A stretch of 64,000 bases of DNA. Origin: Bradyrhizobium sp. CCH5-F6. Its GTDB lineage: Bacteria; Pseudomonadota; Alphaproteobacteria; Rhizobiales; Xanthobacteraceae. This document shows, in pieces, positions 24,035-31,719 of this stretch (its first letter is position 1; each line of letters opens with the position of its first letter). Both the position numbers and the translations under genes were made by a program. Under the pieces are notes generated by a model. It did no database searches and was not told where the DNA came from. It saw only the letters and a list, made by a program, of their open reading frames with translations. Location of the stretch: the NCBI RefSeq assembly GCF_001556045.1, contig NZ_LSIC01000101.1, positions 110,193 through 174,192 of the forward strand, written 5' to 3'.

Positions 24035-24997
24035 TTGCGTCAACGTGTTTTGGGACGATCCGATCTGAAGACCGCTCCGCTGATCTTCGGAGGCAATGTC
24101 TTTGGCTGGACTGTCGACGAGGTCCAATCGTTCCTGTTACTCGATGCTTTCGTCGCGGCCGGATTCGACATGATCGACACCGCCGACATGTATTCGAGCT
24201 GGGTGCCGGGCAATCGCGGGGGCGAGTCGGAAACGATCATAGGCAACTGGATGGCCAGCCGGGGCAATCGGGCGGCCGTGCAGATCTCCAGCAAGGTCGG
24301 CATGGCCGAAGCCGCCGGACGAGGAGGGCTGTCGCGTGCGCGGATCGTCGAAGGGGTCGAAGGCTCGCTGCGCCGATTGCGAACCGACCGGATCGATCTG
24401 TATCAGTCGCATATCGACGATACCGTGACGCCACTCGACGAAACCCTTGGAGCGCACGAACAGCTGATCCGGCAAGGCAAGGTCCGCTATATCGGTGCGT
24501 CGAACTATTCCGTCGAACGGCTCAAGCAGTCGCTCGACTGCAGCTTGCGCCGACATGCACCCCGCTACGAGACGCTTCAACCCCTCTACAATCTGCATGA
24601 CCGGTCGTCGTTCGAAGGCGCCGTCGAAGACCTGTGCGTCGCGCAGGATATCGGCGTGACAACCTATTCGTCGCTGGCAAGCGGCTTCCTGAGCGGCAAA
24701 TATCGCTCGCTCGCCGACGTCGAAGGGAGCCCACGCGCCAAGGCGCTGAAGACCTACTGCACCCCGCGAGGCGAGCACGTGTTGCAGGTGCTGGATTCGG
24801 TCGCGGGAGAATACCGAGCTTCCGCCGCCCAGATCGCACTGGCCTGGGTGTTGGCGCGGCCGGCCGTAACGGCGGCCATCGTCAGCGCAACCAGCGTCCA
24901 GCAATTGCACGAGCTGATCGGTAGCGTCGCTATCCGGCTCGACACGGCCGCAATGGCCAAGCTCAATGCAAGTGGAATCCAGGAGCAATCACCATGA
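24035..24997 (+). CDS. Aldo/keto reductase
   Basis: NAD(P)H-dependent oxidoreductase of 320 residues with the AKR barrel: GNVFGWTVDE, MIDTADMYS (Asp-Tyr of the catalytic tetrad), SSKVG with the catalytic Lys, and YQSHIDDTVTP with His. The later SLASGFLSGKYRS and ALAWVLARPAVTAAIVSATS segments are those of the cofactor-binding loops. The start is TTG at 24035 with GGAGAG four bases upstream. It overlaps the next gene by four bases. In this operon a substrate aldehyde or ketone from amine oxidation is likely. Confidence 0.87.
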   Translation: MRQRVLGRSDLKTAPLIFGGNVFGWTVDEVQSFLLLDAFVAAGFDMIDTADMYSSWVPGNRGGESETIIGNWMASRGNRAAVQISSKVGMAEAAGRGGLSRARIVEGVEGSLRRLRTDRIDLYQSHIDDTVTPLDETLGAHEQLIRQGKVRYIGASNYSVERLKQSLDCSLRRHAPRYETLQPLYNLHDRSSFEGAVEDLCVAQDIGVTTYSSLASGFLSGKYRSLADVEGSPRAKALKTYCTPRGEHVLQVLDSVAGEYRASAAQIALAWVLARPAVTAAIVSATSVQQLHELIGSVAIRLDTAAMAKLNASGIQEQSP

Positions 24998-25590
24998 TGA
25001 AGATCGGCATCCTTCTGTTCGAGGGCGTTGAGGAGCTCGATGCAGTCGGCCCGTATGAAGTGTTCGCCTGGGCCGGCGTGAAGCGCGAGGATTTCGTCAC
25101 TGTATTCACAGTGGCGCAGACGATCGATCCGGTTCGCTGCAACAAGGGCATGCGCGTGCTTCCCGACTACAGCTTCGAGACCGCGCCGGACCTAGATGTC
25201 CTGCTGATTCCCGGTGGTTCAGGCATCATGAAGCAGACCTCGAACGAGGCCATTCTTGCCTATGTCCGCGAACAGGCGGCGCGTTGTGCCTGGGTCACGA
25301 GCGTCTGCACCGGAGCCTGGTTGTTGGCCGCGAGCGGCCTTGCGGCGGGAAAACGTGTGACGACCTATTGGGGCTTGACCGGCGAATTGCGCAGGCTGGA
25401 CTCCTCGATGAAGGTTCTGGACGACGTGCGCTTCGTGCGCGATGGCAACATGGTGACATCCGCCGGCGTATCTGCGGGGATCGACATGGCTCTATGGCTG
25501 ATCGGCGAATGGGCGGATCCCGCTTTCGCGCGTTCGGTGCAGAAGGGGATCGAGTACTTTCCCGCGCCGCCTTACACGGCTCTGGTCTAA
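24994..25590 (+). CDS. DJ-1/PfpI protein resembling isonitrile hydratase
   Basis: 198 residues. The nucleophile elbow VTSVCTGAWLLAASG (Cys105), early LDAVGPYEV (Asp16) and the later VRDGNMVTSAGVSAGID and EYFPAPPYT segments correspond closely to what I recall of isonitrile hydratase (InhA) of Pseudomonas, where an Asp near residue 17 and a Cys near 101 are catalytic. InhA hydrates isonitriles to N-substituted formamides. The DJ-1 family is broad, so a different glyoxalase-like or unknown role is possible. ATG overlaps the aldo/keto reductase stop. Confidence 0.75.
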   Translation: MMKIGILLFEGVEELDAVGPYEVFAWAGVKREDFVTVFTVAQTIDPVRCNKGMRVLPDYSFETAPDLDVLLIPGGSGIMKQTSNEAILAYVREQAARCAWVTSVCTGAWLLAASGLAAGKRVTTYWGLTGELRRLDSSMKVLDDVRFVRDGNMVTSAGVSAGIDMALWLIGEWADPAFARSVQKGIEYFPAPPYTALV

Positions 25591-25620
25591 CGGGGCCACC
25601 GGTTTCCACGTGGGTGACTG

Positions 25621-26520
25621 GTGGCGCAAGCGACGGATGGCGTGATGCTCTACAGAGACTTTGCGACGCAGGAACAACTCGACGCGCAGTATCTCACCGC
25701 GTCGCAGCTCGCTGATCCGGCTGCATTCATGCGGCAAAGGCAGGCGGACAGCGACGAAGCGCGTCGCTTGCTTCCGCATTTGCTCGATGTCGCCTATGGT
25801 CCGACCCGGATCGAGCGCATGGATATCTATCCGGCGGAGCAGTCGGACGCGCCGATGGTGATGTTCATCCATGGCGGGTATTGGTCGACACCATCCATCA
25901 CCAAGGACTTCTATGCCTGGGTCGCGCGGGGTCTGCAGCCGCAAGGCATCACGACGCTGGTTTTGGATTATGCATCCTGTCCGCAGGTGACCCTTGACGA
26001 AATCGTGCGGCAATGCCGGGCCGCGGTGGAGTGGACTCACAAGCATGCACATTCGTTCGGTGGGGATCCGGCACGCCTCTATGCGGCAGGCCATTCCGCC
26101 GGTGGTCATCTGGCTGCCGTGCTGGGGCTCACGCAGTGGGAATTGGACTATGAGCTTCCGTCAGATGCGGTGAAGGGCGCGTTCGCGATCAGCGGGCTGT
26201 TCGATTTGACGCCGTTTCCTTACACATGGCTGCAGCCGAAACTGCAGCTCAGTTGGGCGGAGGTCCGACGTCATAGCCCGATTGCGCATGTGCGTCGGGG
26301 CGGCGCACCAATGGTGCTGGCTTACGGCGAGCTCGAGACCGCGGAATTCCATCGGCAGGCTGCCGACTTCCGAGCAGCATGTGCCTCCGTGTCGATCCCC
26401 GCCGCCCTGCTTTCACTGGAAGGTTGTCTCCACAATACGGCGATCGACGGCTTCTCCGATTCGCAGAGCTTGCTTTGCCGGGCGTTGTTCAGGTTGATGG
26501 GATTGCCCACGCCGGCCTGA
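25621..26520 (+). CDS. Alpha/beta hydrolase, arylformamidase/kynurenine-formamidase-like
   Basis: 299 residues with the HGGYW oxyanion motif (FIHGGYWSTPS, about 80-90) and the nucleophile elbow GHSAGGHLA (Ser near 161), both typical of AFMID-type formamidases and related carboxylesterases. The final His is likely in CLHNTAI. The start is GTG at 25621; no strong ribosome site. Directly after an isonitrile-hydratase-like gene, a formamide hydrolase role is plausible, but an esterase is the alternative. Confidence 0.78.
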   Translation: MAQATDGVMLYRDFATQEQLDAQYLTASQLADPAAFMRQRQADSDEARRLLPHLLDVAYGPTRIERMDIYPAEQSDAPMVMFIHGGYWSTPSITKDFYAWVARGLQPQGITTLVLDYASCPQVTLDEIVRQCRAAVEWTHKHAHSFGGDPARLYAAGHSAGGHLAAVLGLTQWELDYELPSDAVKGAFAISGLFDLTPFPYTWLQPKLQLSWAEVRRHSPIAHVRRGGAPMVLAYGELETAEFHRQAADFRAACASVSIPAALLSLEGCLHNTAIDGFSDSQSLLCRALFRLMGLPTPA

Positions 26521-26566
26521 TGGCAGGCTCCAGCGAGCCTTGTTGAAGCGGGCGTCCGTCGCCTCG

Positions 26567-27760
26567 TCAGATGCGAGTATTGGGCAGCGGTTCCAAACCA
26601 AGCTCGATGCGCCCGCAATTCTCGCTGATCGGTTCCGGCTGCAGCAGAATATGCGAATACATTGCATGGAAGTCGCGAAGCAGGCGCTCGAAAGGCGTCC
26701 CTGTGGGGATGATCTGCCCCCCTGCGGCGGAGAACAATTGCTGGCATGCAGCCATCGCGCTTCTGGCGATCATCACGATACGAACGCGCATTTCAGCTTT
26801 CATCCGGAGCGTCGGTACTCCGCCGCCCGCGGCAGCGGGCGGTGCCTCGGCCTCGGTGATGAGGGCGCGACAAGCCAGGGTCACGGTGGCGCGTGCCTGT
26901 GCGAGATAGGACATCGCATGCGGATCGCGATGATCGGGGTTGGTATTGTGCAGGCGCCGCATCAGGAAAGCTTCGAATTCATCGACGATCGCGCGGGCTA
27001 CGCCAAGCGACGGCGCCAGGATCGATGCCGCAAACAAAGCATTGATCGGATAGCTGTCGAGACGTTCGCTACAGGTGCAGTCCGGGTGTTTTCCTCCCTG
27101 CTGCAACAGGGCCCAGTCCATGAGGCGATAGTCTGGAATGAAGGTCGTCGGCAACACCACGTCCTTGCTTCCGGTTCCGCGCATGCCGAGCACGTTCCAG
27201 CTGTCGTGGTCGATGCTGAAACGGGTTTTGGGAATGAGCGCGAAGAAGGTGCGGACAGGATCTCCGATCGGGACCAGCACGCCGACCCAGTTCGCCGCAT
27301 CGATGCCCGATGCATAGCCCCAGGCACCGCTCAAAGTGATGCCGCCCTCCGCGTGTGAAGCCACGAGGTTGCGTGGGACGGCGCCAGTCAGGGCCGATAC
27401 GACGAGGCGATTGCCGTCGAAGAGCTCGCTCTGCGCACGGTCGGACAGGCGCGTCAGCATGACGACATTCGCCGCGCACAGCGAGATCAACCAGGCGGCA
27501 GATGCGCTGCCGCGGGCGATATCGAAGATGATGTTCCAGGCCTTGTCGGGCGTCAGCCCGAGACCGCCATGGTGTTCCGGCAGCGTGAGCTTGAAGAGGC
27601 CGGCCGCATGGAGACGTTCGATCACGTGCGGAGGAAGGCGCTTCTGATCCTCTATCTCTGCGGCTTGACCGCGGAGCCACGCGACCAGTTCAGGCAGGTC
27701 GTCCAGCAGAGCCGTTTCGTGCGTGGTGGTGGACCGTGCGGCTACCTTCGTCGTGGTCAT
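26567..27760 (-). CDS. Acyl-CoA-dehydrogenase-fold flavin monooxygenase (HpaB/HsaA-like oxygenase)
   Basis: 397 residues with the acyl-CoA dehydrogenase fold: N-terminal helical domain (RLHAAGLFKLTLPEHHGGLG), a beta domain (WGYASGIDAANWVGVLVPIG, TWNVLGMRGTGSKDV region) and a C-terminal helical bundle. These features fit the oxygenase component of two-component FMNH2/FADH2-dependent monooxygenases such as HsaA rather than a true dehydrogenase. ATG 27760 follows GGAG at six bases; a longer frame reaching 28165 overlaps the divergent reductase gene and is rejected. The flavin reductase needed is encoded divergently 138 bases away. Confidence 0.83.
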   Translation of the reverse strand: MTTTKVAARSTTTHETALLDDLPELVAWLRGQAAEIEDQKRLPPHVIERLHAAGLFKLTLPEHHGGLGLTPDKAWNIIFDIARGSASAAWLISLCAANVVMLTRLSDRAQSELFDGNRLVVSALTGAVPRNLVASHAEGGITLSGAWGYASGIDAANWVGVLVPIGDPVRTFFALIPKTRFSIDHDSWNVLGMRGTGSKDVVLPTTFIPDYRLMDWALLQQGGKHPDCTCSERLDSYPINALFAASILAPSLGVARAIVDEFEAFLMRRLHNTNPDHRDPHAMSYLAQARATVTLACRALITEAEAPPAAAGGGVPTLRMKAEMRVRIVMIARSAMAACQQLFSAAGGQIIPTGTPFERLLRDFHAMYSHILLQPEPISENCGRIELGLEPLPNTRI

Positions 27761-27806
27761 GAAGCGCTCCATTTCTTGCAATGTAGCGTCGTGCCGTGTG
27801 GTGAAG

Positions 27807-27822
27807 TGTATCTGACGATACG
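27807..27822. promoter_or_regulatory. GTATC-N4-GATAC element, copy 2 (between oxygenase and flavin reductase genes)
   Basis: TGTATCTGACGATACG, with perfect inverted half-sites GTATC and GATAC four bases apart, in the 138-base divergent promoter region. It would be placed to control both genes. Confidence 0.6.
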
Positions 27823-27898
27823 AAGGCCGGAGCGAAAAACGATTGCGGTTGTAGTCTGCGATACCGGGCGGCGAAAGCGAGAGTGCCAGACTGCGTGG

Positions 27899-28435
27899 AT
27901 GATGAGAACATACTCCGACGATTTGTCCCGCAGCCGTGAATTCCGCAGACTGATGGGCCGTTTTCCGACTGGCGTCTCGGTCGTGCTGGGAAGCCAGGGC
28001 GAGGAGTTGATCGGGCTGACGATCAATTCCTTCACCTCGGTCAGCCTCGATCCTCTGCTGCTGTTGTTCTGCGTACGGCACGAGAGCCGGAGCGCGGCCC
28101 GTCTGAGGGACTGCGCGGTATTTACCGTCAACTTGCTCGGCGAAGGTCAATTGGCGGCGTCGCAATATTTTGCGGGTAGTCGCGCGTCGGAGCCGCCTCC
28201 CGAGGTCGAAAGAGACGGCGAGCTAGTGTGGTTGAGGCATTCCAATGCGTCGTTCTGCTGCGAGCTGGAGGCAACCCATCCGGCGGGTGACCACATGATC
28301 ATCGTCGCGCGTGTCACCGCGTTGATGGGACCGGAACGTTCGGCGCCTCCGCTGGTCTATCATGAAGGGGCCTACGCCCGTCTGGCTGATCGCAATGACG
28401 AGCAATCGCCGATGCTCGCGGACGCCCGACGGTGA
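27899..28435 (+). CDS. Flavin reductase family protein (HpaC-like)
   Basis: About 178 residues of the flavin reductase-like FMN-binding split barrel: RLMGRFPTGVSVVLG, GLTINSFTSVSLDPLLLLFC and FTVNLLGEGQ are the conserved segments, with the terminal GDHMIIVARVTAL. It supplies reduced flavin to the divergently encoded oxygenase. ATG 27899 is chosen (a second ATG follows at 27902); the longer frame upstream overlaps the oxygenase gene on the other strand. Its stop overlaps the GTG of the next gene (GTGA). Confidence 0.87.
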   Translation: MMRTYSDDLSRSREFRRLMGRFPTGVSVVLGSQGEELIGLTINSFTSVSLDPLLLLFCVRHESRSAARLRDCAVFTVNLLGEGQLAASQYFAGSRASEPPPEVERDGELVWLRHSNASFCCELEATHPAGDHMIIVARVTALMGPERSAPPLVYHEGAYARLADRNDEQSPMLADARR

Positions 28436-29391
28436 CCGCCGCTCGGCCTTCCAGCCTGTCACGGGCCTGGCGGACCGCGGCTCTCCATTGTGTCGTGATT
28501 CTCTGCTGGAGCTGCAGCTGGTACGCTTCGAAGTTGCAGAGCGGCGGGGTCGATGCTTTCGTCTCGCTGGTCTGGCGCTTTGGAATTGCCGTGCCGCTGA
28601 TGTTCGGTTGGGCCATTCTCGGCAGGCAGAAGCTGAAGTTCGGCTGGAGGATGCACTTGGGCTTCGCTCCGGTCGGGGCCTTGATGTTCTCCGCGAATTT
28701 CGCCTTCGCCTATTACGCGGTCAAACTGCTGCCGTCCGGCCTGGTCTCTGTCATCTTCTCCTTGTCGACCGTTACCAACATGGCGCTGGTTGCCGTGATC
28801 TTTCGTCAGCTGCCGGGCCTCAGATCATTGGTGGGAGCGGCCTTCGGCGTCGGGGGCCTGACGTTGCTGCTTTTCGGCGACGTCCCCTCGATCGATGGGG
28901 CTTCTAGCTATTGGGCGGGCTTCTTGTGCGGCCTGGCCATGACGCTGACGTTCAGCCTCGGCAATGTGGGGTCAGCCTGGGTGCAGCGTCGCGGCGTGCC
29001 GGTGATCTCTGCTGCGGCTTGGTCGATGTTGTACGGTCTGCTGTGGTCGATCGGTCTGGCATGGGCGTGCGGCACAACCTTCGCGATAGACATGTCGATG
29101 ACTTATATCGGGTCGCTTCTTTTCCTCGCGCTTTTCGGGACGCTGTTCGCATTTGCCGCCTATCTGGAGTTGCTCTGCGCAGTGGGTCCCGCACGTGCGG
29201 CCTATTGCACGGTCTGGGCTCCGATCGGTGCGCTGGCGATATCCTCCCATTTCGAGCAGTTCAGCTGGACGGTCGTTGCCGTGGGCGCGGTTGCCCTGAT
29301 TGCGGTAGGCAATATTCTGGTTCTTTCGCCCGGGGGCGGCCCCGGCAAGCAACGAGATGACGCAGCCGAGCCTGGGAGAATTGCGGCCTGA
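28432..29391 (+). CDS. DMT-superfamily (EamA) transporter
   Basis: 319 residues with about ten hydrophobic helices and two EamA repeats (starting near 15 and 165). Such proteins export or import small metabolites; substrate cannot be read from sequence. GTG 28432 overlaps the reductase stop, so it belongs to the same operon and may export a product or intermediate of the monooxygenase route. Confidence 0.85.
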   Translation: MTAARPSSLSRAWRTAALHCVVILCWSCSWYASKLQSGGVDAFVSLVWRFGIAVPLMFGWAILGRQKLKFGWRMHLGFAPVGALMFSANFAFAYYAVKLLPSGLVSVIFSLSTVTNMALVAVIFRQLPGLRSLVGAAFGVGGLTLLLFGDVPSIDGASSYWAGFLCGLAMTLTFSLGNVGSAWVQRRGVPVISAAAWSMLYGLLWSIGLAWACGTTFAIDMSMTYIGSLLFLALFGTLFAFAAYLELLCAVGPARAAYCTVWAPIGALAISSHFEQFSWTVVAVGAVALIAVGNILVLSPGGGPGKQRDDAAEPGRIAA

Positions 29392-29401
29392 CGACCCTTT
29401 G

Positions 29402-29417
29402 GGTATCGGTAGATACA
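29402..29417. promoter_or_regulatory. GTATC-N4-GATAC element, copy 3 (upstream of the ABC transporter)
   Basis: GGTATCGGTAGATACA, with perfect GTATC/GATAC half-sites four bases apart, 63 bases before the substrate-binding protein ATG in the 88-base gap after the DMT transporter. Confidence 0.6.
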
Positions 29418-29479
29418 GGAGCGGGGGGAGCCAGCGCCTAAGGTTGATCTACAATTCATCCAACTGAATGAGGTCAATC

Positions 29480-30682
29480 ATGAAATTTCGCGAGATTGCA
29501 GGAAAGCTGTTGACCGTCGCCACTTGCCTTGCGGCCCTGGCGCCCTGGAGCACCTTTGCACAGGGCAGTGTGAAGCCGGAACTGCGTATCGGCGTCGTCC
29601 TCGCGGCATCGGGTGGCGCGGCGTCGATCGGTCTGCCGGAGCGGTCCAGTGTGGCGCTGCTGGCGGATCAGCTCGCAGATGCCAAGCTTCCCTTCACCGT
29701 GAAGATCGTCTCGTATGATGATGCATCGGATCCGACCAAGTCAGCCAACGCGGTCCGGCGTCTCATCCAGGAAGACAAGGTCCATCTTGTCGTTTGCTGC
29801 ACCACGACCCCGAGCTCGCTGGCGGTCCTCGACATTCTCACGTCGTCGAAGACGCCGTCGATCACCCTTGCGGCGGCTGCTTCTGCCGTCGAACCCGTCG
29901 CCGAGCGAAAATATGTCTTCAAGGCCTCGGCCACCGACCGTCTGATGATTGAGCGTATGCTCGACGAGGTCGGTCGCCGCAAGGCGACGCGTCTGGCGGC
30001 GGTCTTCGCCGACGACTCCTATGGCGAGAGTGGATTGAATGCGCTGAACGGCATGATCCCTGCCAGCAAGCTGAACTTGACGGCAACGGAGCGGGTGGCG
30101 CGAACCGATACCAACTTCACGTCGCAGGCGCTGCGCGTGCGGCAGTCTAATCCCGAGGTCGTCTATATCCATACCTACACGCCGGCTTGCTACCTGATGC
30201 AGGATGCGCTGCGCCGCGTCGGCTATACCGGCCCGATCATCCAGTCGCAGGGCGCGGCAAGTCTCTCGTTCCTGACGCTGGGCGGCAAGTCGGTGGAGAA
30301 TACCGCCGTGATCGTTTCCCCGGTCATGGTGCTCGACCAGCTTCCTGCCAGCCATCCGATGAAGCCGGCGCTCGAGGAGTTCGTGACGACCTACGACAAG
30401 AAGTATGGTGAGGCCAAGGCTGACAACTACTCTGCGATGGGATGGGACACGATCAAGCTGACCGTGCATGCCTTTGGCCGCCTGGTCGACAAGGGAACCG
30501 ATGTGAGCAACCTCGACGCGACGCGTGAAGCGTTGCGCGACTCCATCGAGACGACGACGAACTTCGTAGCCGCCTCGGGCATCTTCAACTTTACGCCGCA
30601 GGACCATGTCGGACTGGACCGCAAGACGGCGCTGCCGATGTCGGAAATCCGGAATGGGAAGTTCACTCTCATCAATCCGTAG
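29480..30682 (+). CDS. ABC transporter substrate-binding protein (branched-chain amino acid type)
   Basis: Periplasmic binding protein of 400 residues of the Leu/Ile/Val-binding (type I) family, with a signal peptide (about 1-28, LLTVATCLAALAPWSTFAQG). Family segments: LRIGVVLAASGGAASIG, YDDASDPTKSANAVRRLI and RLAAVFADDSYGESGLNAL. ATG 29480 follows GAGG; an in-frame ATG 12 bases earlier is less well spaced. Ligands of this family range from amino acids to aromatic acids and amides. It leads a four-gene transporter operon. Confidence 0.9.
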   Translation: MKFREIAGKLLTVATCLAALAPWSTFAQGSVKPELRIGVVLAASGGAASIGLPERSSVALLADQLADAKLPFTVKIVSYDDASDPTKSANAVRRLIQEDKVHLVVCCTTTPSSLAVLDILTSSKTPSITLAAAASAVEPVAERKYVFKASATDRLMIERMLDEVGRRKATRLAAVFADDSYGESGLNALNGMIPASKLNLTATERVARTDTNFTSQALRVRQSNPEVVYIHTYTPACYLMQDALRRVGYTGPIIQSQGAASLSFLTLGGKSVENTAVIVSPVMVLDQLPASHPMKPALEEFVTTYDKKYGEAKADNYSAMGWDTIKLTVHAFGRLVDKGTDVSNLDATREALRDSIETTTNFVAASGIFNFTPQDHVGLDRKTALPMSEIRNGKFTLINP

Positions 30683-30693
30683 AAGGCGAGACG

Positions 30694-31719
30694 ATGGATA
30701 CCTTTCTGTTCCTTCTTACGGACGGAATAAGCAACGGTGCCGTGTATGGTCTCGTCGCGCTGAGTCTGGTCATCGTGCATACGGTGACCAGAGTCGCCAA
30801 TATCGCTCAGGGAGAGTACCTGATGTTTGGCGCCATGACGCTCGCAAGCATGCTGGAAGGCGCGATTCCGCCGACTCTCGCCCTCGTGATGGCCGGCGGT
30901 GTGCTATGTGCGCTGTTTGATCTCTATATCGTCCGGCGAAATCCCGGCCAAATCCTGAAGGTTCTGGTGCGCTATGTTTCGTGTGGTGTGGCGCTATCGG
31001 TCATGGTCTGGGCGACGATGCGGTTCGGTCATGCAATGCTGGCGGTGACCGCATGTACCCTCGTTCTCGTCAGCACGCTGGGCGTGGTCGTCTATCGCTT
31101 GACGGTCCAGCCGGCGATCAATAGCAGCGCGGTCGTTCTCGTCATGCTGTCGGTCGGCGTGCAGATGGTGCTCCAGGGCATGGGTCTGGTGCTCTGGGGC
31201 GCCGATCCAAAGACGGTGCCCCCTGTTGCCCAGGGCGGCTTCCTGATCGGAAGCATCTTTGTATCACACCAAACTGCCTTTATTTTCGTCGTCGCAGTGT
31301 CGGTGATGACCGGCCTGTTTGCCTTCTTCGAGTTCACGCAAGTGGGAAAGGCCCTCAGGGCGACCGCCATCAACCGTCGCGGTGCGCAGCTCTGCGGCAT
31401 TTCTCCGACGCATGCAGGTCTGGTGAGTTTCGCGCTGGCGGCCTGTTTCAGTGGCGCTGGCGGCATGCTGGTCGCGCCCCTGGTGACGGCGAATGTCGAT
31501 ATGGGCTTCTTGATCGGATTGAAGGGATTTGTCGGCGCGACATTCGGCGGCCTGTCGACCTATCCGCTGTCGATCGCCGGCGTCGGCTTCGTCGGCTCGC
31601 TCGATGCTTTCGCGTCATACGGCGCGAGCGCATTCAGGGACGCGATCGTATTTTTCATGGTTATTCCCGTGCTGCTATGGCGCAACGGTCCCGCCTCCCG
31701 AATGGGGGGTGACCGATGA
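30694..31719 (+). CDS. ABC transporter permease, LivH type
   Basis: Inner-membrane permease of 341 residues with eight or more hydrophobic helices. The start LTDGISNGAVYGLVALSLVIVHTV and the loop ALRATAINRRGAQLCGISP (EAA-like) are typical of LivH proteins. It lies 11 bases after the binding protein gene and overlaps the following fusion gene by four bases. Confidence 0.9.
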   Translation: MDTFLFLLTDGISNGAVYGLVALSLVIVHTVTRVANIAQGEYLMFGAMTLASMLEGAIPPTLALVMAGGVLCALFDLYIVRRNPGQILKVLVRYVSCGVALSVMVWATMRFGHAMLAVTACTLVLVSTLGVVVYRLTVQPAINSSAVVLVMLSVGVQMVLQGMGLVLWGADPKTVPPVAQGGFLIGSIFVSHQTAFIFVVAVSVMTGLFAFFEFTQVGKALRATAINRRGAQLCGISPTHAGLVSFALAACFSGAGGMLVAPLVTANVDMGFLIGLKGFVGATFGGLSTYPLSIAGVGFVGSLDAFASYGASAFRDAIVFFMVIPVLLWRNGPASRMGGDR

